In this document: piece after piece, positions 42,526-51,008 of the stretch
How the letters are laid out: each line of letters begins with the position of its first letter
How positions within the stretch are numbered: position 1 is the first letter of the stretch
Assembly: GCA_016721015.1 (NCBI GenBank)
Contig: JADKJL010000009.1
Location: 310,001-374,000, forward strand
Direction: 5' to 3'
Length of the DNA: 64,000 bases
DNA from: Lysobacterales bacterium
GTDB taxonomy: Bacteria; Pseudomonadota; Gammaproteobacteria; Xanthomonadales; Rhodanobacteraceae
Position numbers and translations under genes: made by a program
The notes under the pieces: model-generated
Databases searched by the model: none
What the model was told of the DNA's origin: nothing
Seen by the model: only the letters and a program-made list of their open reading frames with translations

Positions 42526-43009
42526 GACAGCGATTCGCTGCCCTTGAAGGCGAGCATCGGTTGCAACCGCGTCGCCCAAATCGCCCCCGGCGGGTTGTAC
42601 AACGCAGCCAGGGTTCAACTGTTGAGCTTCCGAGGGCCGAGCCCATGGGCATGTGGCTGCGGCGTTCCATCCGCTTGAAAGATCGCGATCTTTGCTGCAC
42701 AGATGCGCCTCGCCGCCCAACGCCCGGCAACTTGCTGAATTGGAGTCAAGCATGAATGGCTGGGGCCAGAGACCGCATGCCTAGAAACCACGGACGCCGG
42801 CACCATGCTCAGTCGCATCGCACCCAGGCTGGCATCATCCAAGATATTAGTCGTTCGCTTCGCCAGATGATCGAAAAACTGCGTAACGCAGCACTGGCGT
42901 GACCGCGTTTACTCCGATGGCGGCCCTTAAAGGCAAAAGGCAAATCTCGTTGGCGTTTTACTGAACGTACGTTTCTGAATCCTGCGCGGAGCAAGGCGCG
43001 TTGCGGGAG
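42526..43009. other. 484-bp spacer without a recognised gene
   Basis: Lies between the convergent ends of apbE and the lipase gene. Several short frames exist (for example 42522-42755, 77 codons) but none has recognisable features or a good ribosome site. A perfect 16-bp palindrome AAAGATCGCGATCTTT is at 42677-42692. The stretch may be a decayed gene or an old insertion; no terminal repeats were found. Confidence 0.55.
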
Positions 43010-44254
43010 TCAGTTTCCCGTCGCTATCTGCCGGGGTTGCTTGGGTGGGCACAGCCACGCGCTTATTTGTGTATATGCCTCTTCACTATCAAGCAGACCC
43101 AGATGATTGGTCTTGTAGACAATTGAACGACGCAACTCGGGCAGCCCCAGGTTTCGCTTCGGGCTGCGATGTGAGCCGAGCGCACTCAACAGGGGCACCA
43201 GGCCATCACCGGCGAGCCGTTCGCTGATTCCGTTCGGCTTTCGCGAAACCGAAGCAGCAATCGCATAACAGCGCACACCCTCGGGAAGCGGCAAGGCTTC
43301 CCGCCTGACGCGCCGCGGTCGAAAGCGGTCGTAGTCCTGCCAATCCGCGTCTTCGAGGTTGGCGTGGCGAAGGTCGGTAATGCCGGCGCTGCGAACCTTG
43401 CCGAGCCTTGACAGCGCCACCGTGTAAGGACTCGCACCGAGAATCGCGTCGAGGCGATTGCCGGTACGCTCAAGTGGAGATCCATCGTGCGGCGTGCCAA
43501 GGAAGACCAGGTCGCAAAGATGGCGGATCCAGGTCTTGTCGGTACGTCGGGCATCCTCGCAGGCGCTGCGCGCGAGCAATCCGCCCATGCTGTAACCGAT
43601 GATCACGAGCTGTTCGACCGGTATCGGCCAGGCCTTGATCAGCGTTTCGAGGTGATCCGAGAATTCGCGGCCATTCGTCGAGATATGCAGACCGCTGTTG
43701 TAGTGAAGGTAGACCGGCGTGAAGCCGGCCTCGGCAGCCAGTGCCTCACCGTGGTTGTGACCGCGCCGCTGCCATTGCATGTCAGACATGCACAGCCCAT
43801 GCGCGAGCACGACAATTCTTCCGCTCAGATGCGGGACTGATTCGGCGAGCGCCTCCGGCGTCAGCTCAAGCGACTTGCCCTGGCGGCGAAACTGCATGCT
43901 GATCTGCAACGGATTGCCAGTCGAGACCAGGTAGTCGCCGACCACGCCATTGAGGACCGCAACAAGGATTTCACGCTGCATCGAGACATCGGCAGGCAAG
44001 CTCTGCGGCGCAACCACGCTGAGGATGCTGTCGACACCCTTGCCAACCTTGCGGGTAACGCCGCGGATGCTGCGATAGACAAAGCCGGTGATGCCGCGTG
44101 CGGGCTCATCGGTGGCCTGGCCGAAAACGCCCGGCAGACGCGAGATATTGTGGTGCATGTTTTCGAGCAGATCAGTGACCGCGATCGTCGCTTCGGTGGC
44201 GAGGCGGCTGTAGGCACGCAGATCGGCAGCTCGAATCGGGGAAAATCTGAGCAT
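43010..44254 (-). CDS. Alpha/beta-hydrolase, lipase-like
   Basis: 414 residues, no signal peptide. HGLCMSDMQWQ provides the oxyanion-type HG motif. The nucleophile elbow is IGYSMGGLLARSA. FLGTPHDGSPLER is typical of PGAP1/lipase-class proteins. The Asp and His of the triad probably lie in AGDGLVP and TNHLGLL. The ~130-residue N-terminal part is a helical extension of unknown role. ATG 44254 was chosen over GTG 44278, although the Shine-Dalgarno spacing is long. Substrate unknown; lipids or polyhydroxyalkanoates are possible. Confidence 0.78.
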   Translation of the reverse strand: MLRFSPIRAADLRAYSRLATEATIAVTDLLENMHHNISRLPGVFGQATDEPARGITGFVYRSIRGVTRKVGKGVDSILSVVAPQSLPADVSMQREILVAVLNGVVGDYLVSTGNPLQISMQFRRQGKSLELTPEALAESVPHLSGRIVVLAHGLCMSDMQWQRRGHNHGEALAAEAGFTPVYLHYNSGLHISTNGREFSDHLETLIKAWPIPVEQLVIIGYSMGGLLARSACEDARRTDKTWIRHLCDLVFLGTPHDGSPLERTGNRLDAILGASPYTVALSRLGKVRSAGITDLRHANLEDADWQDYDRFRPRRVRREALPLPEGVRCYAIAASVSRKPNGISERLAGDGLVPLLSALGSHRSPKRNLGLPELRRSIVYKTNHLGLLDSEEAYTQISAWLCPPKQPRQIATGN

Positions 44255-44436
44255 GGCGCAGCGATTCCTGGCGGACACGGAACTGTCCAGTGGGCATCAA
44301 TAGCAGTTGCCGGTCGAGCATGTGCTCTATCGACGCGGCGAGGGAGAATGCCGACGGACAGTCCATGTCACCGCGCCTGGCCGTGCATGCGGCAGGATTG
44401 ACACCTGCCGGCATGCAAGCGAGAGAATGTCCCGGC

Positions 44437-45366
44437 CTATTGTTCGCGAACTGTGGCAACGAGCTTGGAGATGTCGAGCGTGTTGGCCGTGTTCTGGATG
44501 TCCCCTTGATAGCGCGATCCGAGTCCCTTGGCATCCGCGCGGATCTCGTTGAAGGCGGCCCTCAACATTTCCGTGCTCAGGCTGCGATTGGCCGCGTAGT
44601 AGCGCCTGGCCACCTGTCCCAGCGCATAGGTGCTGGCGAAACTCATGCCCGAGCTGACTGCCTGGCGACCGATCCCGCCGATCAGGCGCCCGCCGACCGC
44701 ACCGAGCAATCCGCCGAGCAGCTTGCGCCCGGCTTGCTCCAGAAACTGAGATGTCAGGCCGACTCCCGCCGTGGCGAGGAAATCCTTGACGGAACCACGG
44801 TCGAGCTCGAATCCGTAGGACTTGCCGATCCGATAGACCAGTTTCATCTGCAGCGGAATGATCGCCATCGTCGCCAGCGATTCGGGCAATAGCTCGAGCG
44901 CGCCATTAAAGACAGCCGCATCGAGAATCGCCTTGTCCAGTTGCGCGGGCGTCATCGACGAAGGCAGACCGCCCGATCCGGAATCGATCGGCGTAGCCGC
45001 GATCGATTCGGCTTGGTCGACATGGGCGAGACTGGTTGCCGTATCGAGCCCGAGCGTTGCGCGCAGACGTTCGAGGAATTCACGCTCGCTTGCCGACTGC
45101 ACCGCATCGGCATCGCATACGCAAACCGCCATTTCGTAGCCGAGCTGGCGCGACTCGGGACTCAGCAAGGCCGCGCACAATTGATCGAGATCAGTGCTGC
45201 CGGGCAGCCGATCCTGATCCACGGCTGCCACTGGCACAGCGGTCTGCGCCTGCAACTTTTCGACGACATGGCGAATCTCGTCGCGCTCCTTCTCGTTCTT
45301 TGTGCCATCGGCAAAGGCCGCCATCAGGCTCAGACCGAGGATCGCGCGTTGCTCTGTTTCGTTCAT
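44437..45366 (-). CDS. TerB-like/DUF697 domain protein
   Basis: 309 residues. The N-terminal ~120 residues (AILGLSLMAAFADGTKNEKERDEIRHVV) look like a TerB-type helical domain. The C-terminal half has DUF697/YcjF-type Gly/Ala-rich helices: KLLGGLLGAVGGRLIGGIGR and MSFASTYALGQVARRYYAA. YcjF-type regions are associated with membranes and GTPases. The ATG at 45366 was chosen because the TerB-like domain starts there. It lies upstream of the lipase gene on the same strand, 182 bp apart. Function unknown; a role in membrane stress is a guess from the family. Confidence 0.7.
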   Translation of the reverse strand: MNETEQRAILGLSLMAAFADGTKNEKERDEIRHVVEKLQAQTAVPVAAVDQDRLPGSTDLDQLCAALLSPESRQLGYEMAVCVCDADAVQSASEREFLERLRATLGLDTATSLAHVDQAESIAATPIDSGSGGLPSSMTPAQLDKAILDAAVFNGALELLPESLATMAIIPLQMKLVYRIGKSYGFELDRGSVKDFLATAGVGLTSQFLEQAGRKLLGGLLGAVGGRLIGGIGRQAVSSGMSFASTYALGQVARRYYAANRSLSTEMLRAAFNEIRADAKGLGSRYQGDIQNTANTLDISKLVATVREQ

Positions 45367-45539
45367 GCCTGGACTGCTCGCTTCGTGGATGGGCGGGACA
45401 TGCATGATGGGCCATGCACGCAGGGATCGTCGTCGCCGATAATGCGCAACGCAGCTCCGGAATTCCAGCCAGCACCGCTTCCGGGGCATTGCAACCGGCC
45501 TTCACCCAATACGCACGCTGCCAAGGATTGTCCCCGGTC

Positions 45540-46766
45540 ATGTCGACACCCATAGACGCCATCACCGCCGCGCCCACGCAAACTGCGGCCGATGCGGCCG
45601 CAGCAACGGCCTTTCCGATCCTGGTCACCTTGAGTTTCTGCCATCTGCTCAACGACATGATCCAGTCGCTGCTGCCGGCAATCTATCCCCTGCTCAAATC
45701 GACCTTCGCCCTCGATTTTGGCCAGATCGGCCTGATCACGCTGACCTTTCAGGTCACCGCCTCCCTGTTGCAGCCAATGATCGGCATGCTCACCGATCGT
45801 CATCCGAAACCGTGGTCGCTGGCGATTGGAATGACCTCGACCTTGTTGGGCCTGCTGTTGCTGTCGCAGGCGACGAGCTTTCCGATTCTGCTGGTCGCGG
45901 CGGCCATGATCGGCACCGGCTCGGCGGTATTCCATCCGGAATCCTCGCGCATCGCCCGGCTCGCCTCGGGCGGTCGCCACGGCCTGGCCCAATCGGTATT
46001 CCAGGTCGGCGGCAATATCGGCTCGGCAAGCGGCCCCTTGCTTGCCGCCTTCATCATCATGCCGCGAGGCCAGGCCAGCATCGCCTGGTTCGCCCTCGCG
46101 GCCATGTTCGCGATCGTCCTGCTAGGACGCATCGGCCGCTGGTATCGCCTGCAGATTCCGAACCTGCGCCGGCCCGCTGCGCGCATGGCCGGAGAGGCTG
46201 GCTACACACGTCGACAGGTCATGCTTGCGATTGGCGTACTCGGCATGCTGATCTTCTCCAAGTACTTCTATCTGGCCAGCATTTCGAGCTACTACACGTT
46301 CTATCTGATGCACAAATTCGGCGTCAGCGTGCAGTCCGCCCAGGTGCATCTCTTTGTGTTCCTGGCCGCCGTGGCCGCTGGCACGATCATCGGCGGACCG
46401 GTTGGCGATCGGATCGGACGACGCTACGTGATCTGGGCCTCGATCCTCGGCGTCTTGCCTTTCACGCTGTTGCTGCCGCATGCCAATCTGCTGTGGACGA
46501 CCGTGCTGACCATCGTCATCGGCCTCGTGCTGGCTTCGGCATTCGCGGCGATCCTCGTGTTCGCCCAGGAACTCGTGCCGGGGCGTACCGGCCTGATCTC
46601 GGGTCTGTTCTTCGGTTTCGCCTTCGGCATGGGCGGCATTGGCGCCGCCGTGCTCGGTCAACTCGCCGATCACGTCGGCATCGAAGCGGTCTACCGCCTG
46701 TGCGCCTGGCTACCGGCAATCGGCCTGCTCGCCTGGTTTCTGCCGCGCAGCCAGCGCGCCGAGTAA
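45540..46766 (+). CDS. MFS transporter, fosmidomycin-resistance (Fsr) type
   Basis: 408 residues with 12 predicted membrane helices, like E. coli Fsr (406). The MFS loop motif appears as GMLTDRHPKPW after helix 2 and GDRIGRRYVIW after helix 8. FCHLLNDMIQSLLPAIYPLLK is the Fsr-family N-terminal signature. The ATG at 45540 gives a normal N-terminus; the upstream in-frame extension overlaps the leader of the divergent TerB-like gene. Probably a drug or metabolite efflux pump; the substrate is not decidable. Confidence 0.87.
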   Translation: MSTPIDAITAAPTQTAADAAAATAFPILVTLSFCHLLNDMIQSLLPAIYPLLKSTFALDFGQIGLITLTFQVTASLLQPMIGMLTDRHPKPWSLAIGMTSTLLGLLLLSQATSFPILLVAAAMIGTGSAVFHPESSRIARLASGGRHGLAQSVFQVGGNIGSASGPLLAAFIIMPRGQASIAWFALAAMFAIVLLGRIGRWYRLQIPNLRRPAARMAGEAGYTRRQVMLAIGVLGMLIFSKYFYLASISSYYTFYLMHKFGVSVQSAQVHLFVFLAAVAAGTIIGGPVGDRIGRRYVIWASILGVLPFTLLLPHANLLWTTVLTIVIGLVLASAFAAILVFAQELVPGRTGLISGLFFGFAFGMGGIGAAVLGQLADHVGIEAVYRLCAWLPAIGLLAWFLPRSQRAE

Positions 46767-46854
46767 GGCAGAGCAACCGTCACGATCGCCACTCGAAAAG
46801 GCCGATGTTGGCCCAGTCGTTCGGCAACATCCGTTCTTTCATTTCGAATCTTGT

Positions 46855-47637
46855 TTATTCGACATCCAACGCTGATTCAAGCAGGCGATGGATCAAGGCC
46901 TGAGTGGATGCTGCGCGCTCGTTGTCGTAGACGCAGGTTGCCTCGTCCATGTAGTTGATCTGCGCGAGCTCAAGCTGGATCGCGTCGATGCCTCGCTCTG
47001 GCCTGCCGTAGTGGCGCGTGATGTAGCCGCCCTTGAAGCGGCCATCGACGATAAAGCTGTAGTCGGCCTGGGCTTCGAGCACGCCGACGAGTTGCGCGCG
47101 CAGCGAGGGTCGACAACTGGCACCGTCGACCGTGCCGAGATTGATGTCGGGCAAGCGCCCATCGAACAGGAATGGCACGACGCTGCGGATCGAGTGGCCT
47201 TCCCAGAGCAGGCAGCGGCCGTGCTGCGCGTGGATACGCTCGATTTCGTCAGCCAGCGAGTCATGATATGGACGCCAGTATTTGACGACGCGTTCTTCAA
47301 CTTCATCAGGCGATGGCTGCTGGCCATCGAGATAGACCGGCTCACCGGAAAACTGCACAAGCGGACACAACCCGGTCGTGTTCTGTCCCGGGTACAGCGA
47401 GTCGTCATCGGGCGGTCGATTGAGATCGACCACATACCGTGAGTGTTTGGGCACCAGCACCGATGCGCCGAGATCGCGGGCGAAGGCGTACAAGCGCGCG
47501 ACATGCCAGTCGGTGTCGGGCACGCCTTGGGCCGATGACGTCAGCCGCGCGGCAAGCTCGGGCGGAATCGCCTCGCCATCGTGCGGCAGACTGATCAGCA
47601 GGGGCTCGGTGCCGCGATGCAAGTCGTGGTTTTTCAT
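46855..47637 (-). CDS. hutG: N-formylglutamate deformylase
   Basis: 260 residues. Hydrolyses N-formylglutamate to formate and glutamate, the last step of one histidine-degradation route. PLLISLPHDGEAIPPE, TDWHVARLYAFA, VVDLNRPPDD and LLWEGHSIRSVVPFLFDGRLPDINLGT are characteristic, with zinc-binding His/Asp/Glu residues. No hutU, hutH or hutI is nearby, so histidine catabolism is encoded elsewhere or the enzyme serves another formyl-amide. Confidence 0.92.
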   Translation of the reverse strand: MKNHDLHRGTEPLLISLPHDGEAIPPELAARLTSSAQGVPDTDWHVARLYAFARDLGASVLVPKHSRYVVDLNRPPDDDSLYPGQNTTGLCPLVQFSGEPVYLDGQQPSPDEVEERVVKYWRPYHDSLADEIERIHAQHGRCLLWEGHSIRSVVPFLFDGRLPDINLGTVDGASCRPSLRAQLVGVLEAQADYSFIVDGRFKGGYITRHYGRPERGIDAIQLELAQINYMDEATCVYDNERAASTQALIHRLLESALDVE

Positions 47638-47700
47638 GCCCGCAGTTTACGCGCATCAACCACCGTTCCAGAATCCTTGATGATCGAAACCGGCCGGGTG

Positions 47701-48012
47701 TCAGGATCGCTTGAGTGGCGGCACGCGGAACTTGAGCGGAATGGCATCGACCGGCTTTGCGCTCGTCGTCCCACAACCGCCACAACTCGAACAGCCGAGA
47801 CCCGTGCCACACCCGCCCTGCTTCGCCTCAAGTGGCTGCAGCCAGCGCCCGATCGCACGCAGGAAGAAACTGCGTTGTGGCCGACCGAGCATTCTCGCCA
47901 GAGTGGATTGCCACAATCGGAAGGGTCCCGGTGCGACATGCCGCATGGCGAGCACCGCACTGATCGAGACAATCGCGGCGACCAGAACCGTCTGCAGCCC
48001 TTGCATGCTCAT
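47701..48012 (-). CDS. Cys-rich single-pass membrane protein downstream of feoB
   Basis: 103 residues. An N-terminal membrane helix (about 5-23) precedes a basic segment and a Cys cluster (Cys68, 74, 77, 80 in GCGTGLGCSSCGGC) that could bind iron or an Fe-S cluster. Its ATG overlaps the feoB stop (ATGA), so it is the third gene of feoAB-X, taking the position occupied by feoC in enterobacteria. It is not homologous to the winged-helix FeoC as far as I can see. It resembles DUF6587-type proteins I recall from xanthomonads. Confidence 0.75.
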   Translation of the reverse strand: MSMQGLQTVLVAAIVSISAVLAMRHVAPGPFRLWQSTLARMLGRPQRSFFLRAIGRWLQPLEAKQGGCGTGLGCSSCGGCGTTSAKPVDAIPLKFRVPPLKRS

Positions 48013-49841
48013 GCGCTCACCGCCCGCGCGATCTGATAGGTCAGCAACGAGGCCACATAGGCCAGTGCAAACAGGTAGCCGGTCATGATCCAGACCTGAC
48101 GCCAGGAATTCGTTTCACGGCGCACCGTGGCCAGCGTCGACAGGCACATCGGTGCGAACACATACCAGGCCAGCAGGGAAAGCGCGGTCGCCAGCGACCA
48201 TTGCGAAGCAACAATGGCTTGCAGGCCCTCTTCATGGCCCGACAGCGCATAGACGGTGGCCAGCGACGACACGGCCACCTCGCGTGCGGCTATTCCCGGC
48301 ACCAGTGCAATGCAGATCTGCCAGTTGAAACCAATCGGTGCGAACACCGCATGCAGCCAGTGACCAAGGGTTCCGGCGAAACTGTAGTTGATGGCCGGCT
48401 CGGTCGCACCTTCCGGCGCGCCCGGAAAGGACGACAGGAACCAGAGGATGATGGTCAGCGACAGGATGATGCCACCGACGCGCTTGAGGAAAATGTTGGC
48501 ACGCTCCCACAGGCCGATGGCGATGTCTCGCGGATGCGGGATGCGATACGACGGCAGCTCCATGAGCAGGGCATGCTCGCTCTTGTCGCGACGAAGCAGC
48601 TTGATCACCCAGGCCACGCCGAGCGCGCTGACGATACCGGCGACATACAGCGTAAACAGGACGACGCCTTGCAGGTTGAAGATGCCGGCGATGCTGCGAT
48701 CCGGGATGAAGGCGGCAATCAGCAAGGCATACACGGGCAGGCGTGCCGAACAGGTCATCAAGGGCGCGATCAGGATCGTGGTCAGACGGTCGCGTGGATC
48801 CTGGATGCTGCGCGTGGCCATGATGCCGGGGATTGCGCAGGCGAAACTCGACAGCAACGGAATGAACGAGCGCCCGGTGAGTCCGGCCTTGAGCATGAGC
48901 CGATCGAGCAGGAAGGCTGCCCGTGGCAGATAGCCGGATTCCTCCAGAGCGAGAATGAAAAGAAACAGGATAAGGATCTGCGGCAGGAACACGAGCACGC
49001 CGCCGACACCGGCAAAAATGCCATCGACGACCAGGCTCCGCAGCATTGGCATTGAGGCCAGCCCAGTGCCGACCCAGGCACCGACGAAAGCGACACCGGC
49101 CTCAATCCCTTCCATCAACGGCGCGGCCCACGAAAACACGGCCTGAAAGATCAGGAACATGATCACGGCAAGCAGACCGAGGCCAAGCATCGGATGCAGG
49201 ACAATGCGATCGATGGCGTCGTCGATCTCGGCGGTGCGTCGCGGCATGCTCACCGCATCGGCGAGCATCGCACGCACTTCGGCATGCAGGTCGTTGCCGC
49301 TTTTGAATTCAGCCACCGCAGGCAACTCACGATCCAGTCGCGCGATCAGATCCGCCGCGCCGCCGCGCTGCACGGCGACGGTTTCGACGACCGGAATGCC
49401 CAGCGCCGCTTCAAGTTTCGGCACATCGATGCGGATCCCGCGTCGGCGTGCCGCATCCATCATGTTCAGGGCAAGCACCATCGGCCGCCCGAGGCGGCGG
49501 ACTTCGAGCACGAAACGCAGGTGCAGGCGCAGGTTGGTCGCATCGGCCACGCAGACGATCGCATCGGGTGCGGTCTCTCCCGGGAAGTGGCCGAGGCAGA
49601 CATCGCGCGTGATCACTTCATCGGGACTCGCCGCCTCAAGACTGTATGCCCCCGGAAGATCGAGCAGCTGGAAGCTTCGACCCGATGGCGCACTGAATCG
49701 CCCTTCCTTGCGTTCAACCGTGACCCCGGCGTAGTTGGCCACTTTCTGGCGCCCTCCGGTGAGCTGGTTGAACAGCGCCGTCTTGCCGCAGTTCGGATTT
49801 CCGACCAGGGCGAGGCGCAGCGTGGCGACCGATTCGCTCAT
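48009..49841 (-). CDS. feoB: Ferrous iron transport protein B
   Basis: 610-residue Fe2+ importer of the inner membrane. The N-terminal G domain has G1 GNPNCGKT (14-21), the switch region NYAGVTVERK, G3 DLPG and G4-like NMMD. A GDI-type linker precedes the membrane domain, where Gate motifs with Cys are visible (LLSSFACAIPGIMATR and APLMTCSARLPVYALLI). It is shorter than E. coli FeoB (773), as in other xanthomonads. Its ATG overlaps the feoA stop. Control by Fur is supported by the box upstream of feoA. Confidence 0.96.
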   Translation of the reverse strand: MSESVATLRLALVGNPNCGKTALFNQLTGGRQKVANYAGVTVERKEGRFSAPSGRSFQLLDLPGAYSLEAASPDEVITRDVCLGHFPGETAPDAIVCVADATNLRLHLRFVLEVRRLGRPMVLALNMMDAARRRGIRIDVPKLEAALGIPVVETVAVQRGGAADLIARLDRELPAVAEFKSGNDLHAEVRAMLADAVSMPRRTAEIDDAIDRIVLHPMLGLGLLAVIMFLIFQAVFSWAAPLMEGIEAGVAFVGAWVGTGLASMPMLRSLVVDGIFAGVGGVLVFLPQILILFLFILALEESGYLPRAAFLLDRLMLKAGLTGRSFIPLLSSFACAIPGIMATRSIQDPRDRLTTILIAPLMTCSARLPVYALLIAAFIPDRSIAGIFNLQGVVLFTLYVAGIVSALGVAWVIKLLRRDKSEHALLMELPSYRIPHPRDIAIGLWERANIFLKRVGGIILSLTIILWFLSSFPGAPEGATEPAINYSFAGTLGHWLHAVFAPIGFNWQICIALVPGIAAREVAVSSLATVYALSGHEEGLQAIVASQWSLATALSLLAWYVFAPMCLSTLATVRRETNSWRQVWIMTGYLFALAYVASLLTYQIARAVSA

Positions 49842-50077
49842 GCCGTGGGCTCGATGATCACGCGCGCGGCTTCGGCCCGGCGCAGGGCAAAGCGCGTGAA
49901 ACCAATCTGGACGAGCAAGGGATCAGCGCCGATCGGGCCGCGCCCGACCAGGCGCACAGGCTCGCCGCGGACAAAACCGTAGTCACGCAATCGTCGCGCG
50001 ATCGGATCGCCTTCACTCATGTTTTCGACTTCCTGAACCACGGCATCGGATCCCTGGGGCAGCTCGGACAACCGCAT
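49838..50077 (-). CDS. feoA: Ferrous iron transport protein A
   Basis: 79-residue SH3-like protein needed for FeoB function. Sequence: MRLSELPQGSDAVVQEV at the start, RRLRDYGFVRGEPVRLVG in the middle, VQIGFTRFALRRAEAARV near the end. The ATG at 50077 gives the family N-terminus; the frame upstream overlaps the promoter and is not coding. The stop overlaps feoB by four bases (ATGA). Confidence 0.94.
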   Translation of the reverse strand: MRLSELPQGSDAVVQEVENMSEGDPIARRLRDYGFVRGEPVRLVGRGPIGADPLLVQIGFTRFALRRAEAARVIIEPTA

Positions 50078-50092
50078 GGTAAGACCAAGGCA

Positions 50093-50111
50093 AATAAGAA
50101 TGGTTCGCATT
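50093..50111 (-). promoter_or_regulatory. Fur box upstream of feoA
   Basis: On the minus strand AATGCGAACCATTCTTATT matches the commonly cited Fur consensus AATGAGAATCATTCTCATT at 16 of 19 positions. It overlaps a perfect TATAAT and lies 16 bases before feoA, a classical repressor position. Confidence 0.7.
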
Positions 50112-50114
50112 ATA
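50109..50114 (-). promoter_or_regulatory. TATAAT -10 box of feoAB
   Basis: A perfect -10 hexamer on the feoA strand, about 32 bases before the ATG. No good -35 hexamer is visible at the expected distance. It is overlapped by the Fur box, so iron-bound Fur would block polymerase. Confidence 0.6.
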
Positions 50115-50213
50115 TGTCATTCATGCCACGGCTGCGATGACGGCGCAATCAATCGTCACCTGCAGATTCCACCCGAAAACCCTATGATCCTTCTCTTTCT
50201 CCGGATCGACGGC

Positions 50214-51008
50214 ATGACTGAAACCTTACTTGTCACCGACAGCAACGGCATCCGCGAAATCCGTCTGAACCGCCCCTCGGTTCACAACGCATTCGACGAC
50301 CAACTGATCGCGGATCTGACCGCGGCCATCGATGCAACCCGCATCGATGGGTCGATCTGGGCACTGGTACTGAGCGGTGAAGGCAGCACCTTCTCCGCCG
50401 GTGCCGATGCCAACTGGATGCGCGCCATGGCTGGCGCCAGCGAGGCCGAGAATCGCGAGGATTCGCTGCGCCTGGCCCGGCTCATGCGTGCGCTCAATTT
50501 CCTGCCCAAGCCGACCATCGCCAAGGTCAACGGATCGGCCTACGGCGGCGGCATCGGCTTGATCGCCTGCTGCGATATCGCGATCGGTGTCGAAGGCGCG
50601 AAGTTCTCGTTGAGCGAAGCCAAGTTGGGACTCGTGCCGGCGGTGATTTCTCCCTACGTGGTCGCCGCGATTGGTCCGCGCCAGGCCCGCAAGCTGTTCA
50701 TCAGCGCCGAGGTTTTCGACGCCGATGAAGCGCTTCGCATCGGTCTGTTGCATCAGGTGGTTTCACGCTCGGAACTGGGTGATGCGGTCTCCCGCAGCCT
50801 GCACTTCCTCAGCAAATGCGGGGCGAGCGCCCAGGCCGAGGCCAAGGCGCTGGCCTTGCGCATAGCCGGAATCACCCGCGAAGGTGCCGAAAAACTGGAT
50901 CACGAGAATGCCGCCCTGATCGCGCGCCTGCGCGTCTCCGAGGAAGGCCAGGAGGGCCTGACCGCCTTTCTCGACAAGCGACCACCCCGCTGGATTTCCG
51001 AGAACTGA
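50214..51008 (+). CDS. liuC: Enoyl-CoA hydratase/isomerase, probable methylglutaconyl-CoA hydratase
   Basis: 264-residue crotonase-fold enzyme. RLNRPSVHNAFDDQLI, the oxyanion-hole segment EGSTFSAGADANWM and KVNGSAYGGGIGLIACCDIAI are all typical. The neighbouring carboxylase and HMG-CoA lyase genes indicate leucine breakdown, where LiuC hydrates 3-methylglutaconyl-CoA to HMG-CoA. The ATG at 50214 matches the family start. The TGA is overlapped by the next gene's ATG. liuA (isovaleryl-CoA dehydrogenase) and liuB (carboxylase beta subunit) are not in this cluster. Confidence 0.9.
   Translation: MTETLLVTDSNGIREIRLNRPSVHNAFDDQLIADLTAAIDATRIDGSIWALVLSGEGSTFSAGADANWMRAMAGASEAENREDSLRLARLMRALNFLPKPTIAKVNGSAYGGGIGLIACCDIAIGVEGAKFSLSEAKLGLVPAVISPYVVAAIGPRQARKLFISAEVFDADEALRIGLLHQVVSRSELGDAVSRSLHFLSKCGASAQAEAKALALRIAGITREGAEKLDHENAALIARLRVSEEGQEGLTAFLDKRPPRWISEN

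Noticed and set aside
42522..42755. 77-codon frame after apbE with an ATGA overlap
   Set aside because: Composition is Arg/Pro-rich with no hydrophobic core or known motif, and the ribosome site is poor.
42809..42994. 61-codon minus-strand frame in the orphan spacer
   Set aside because: No start context and no recognisable family; not enough to call a gene or a transposase remnant.
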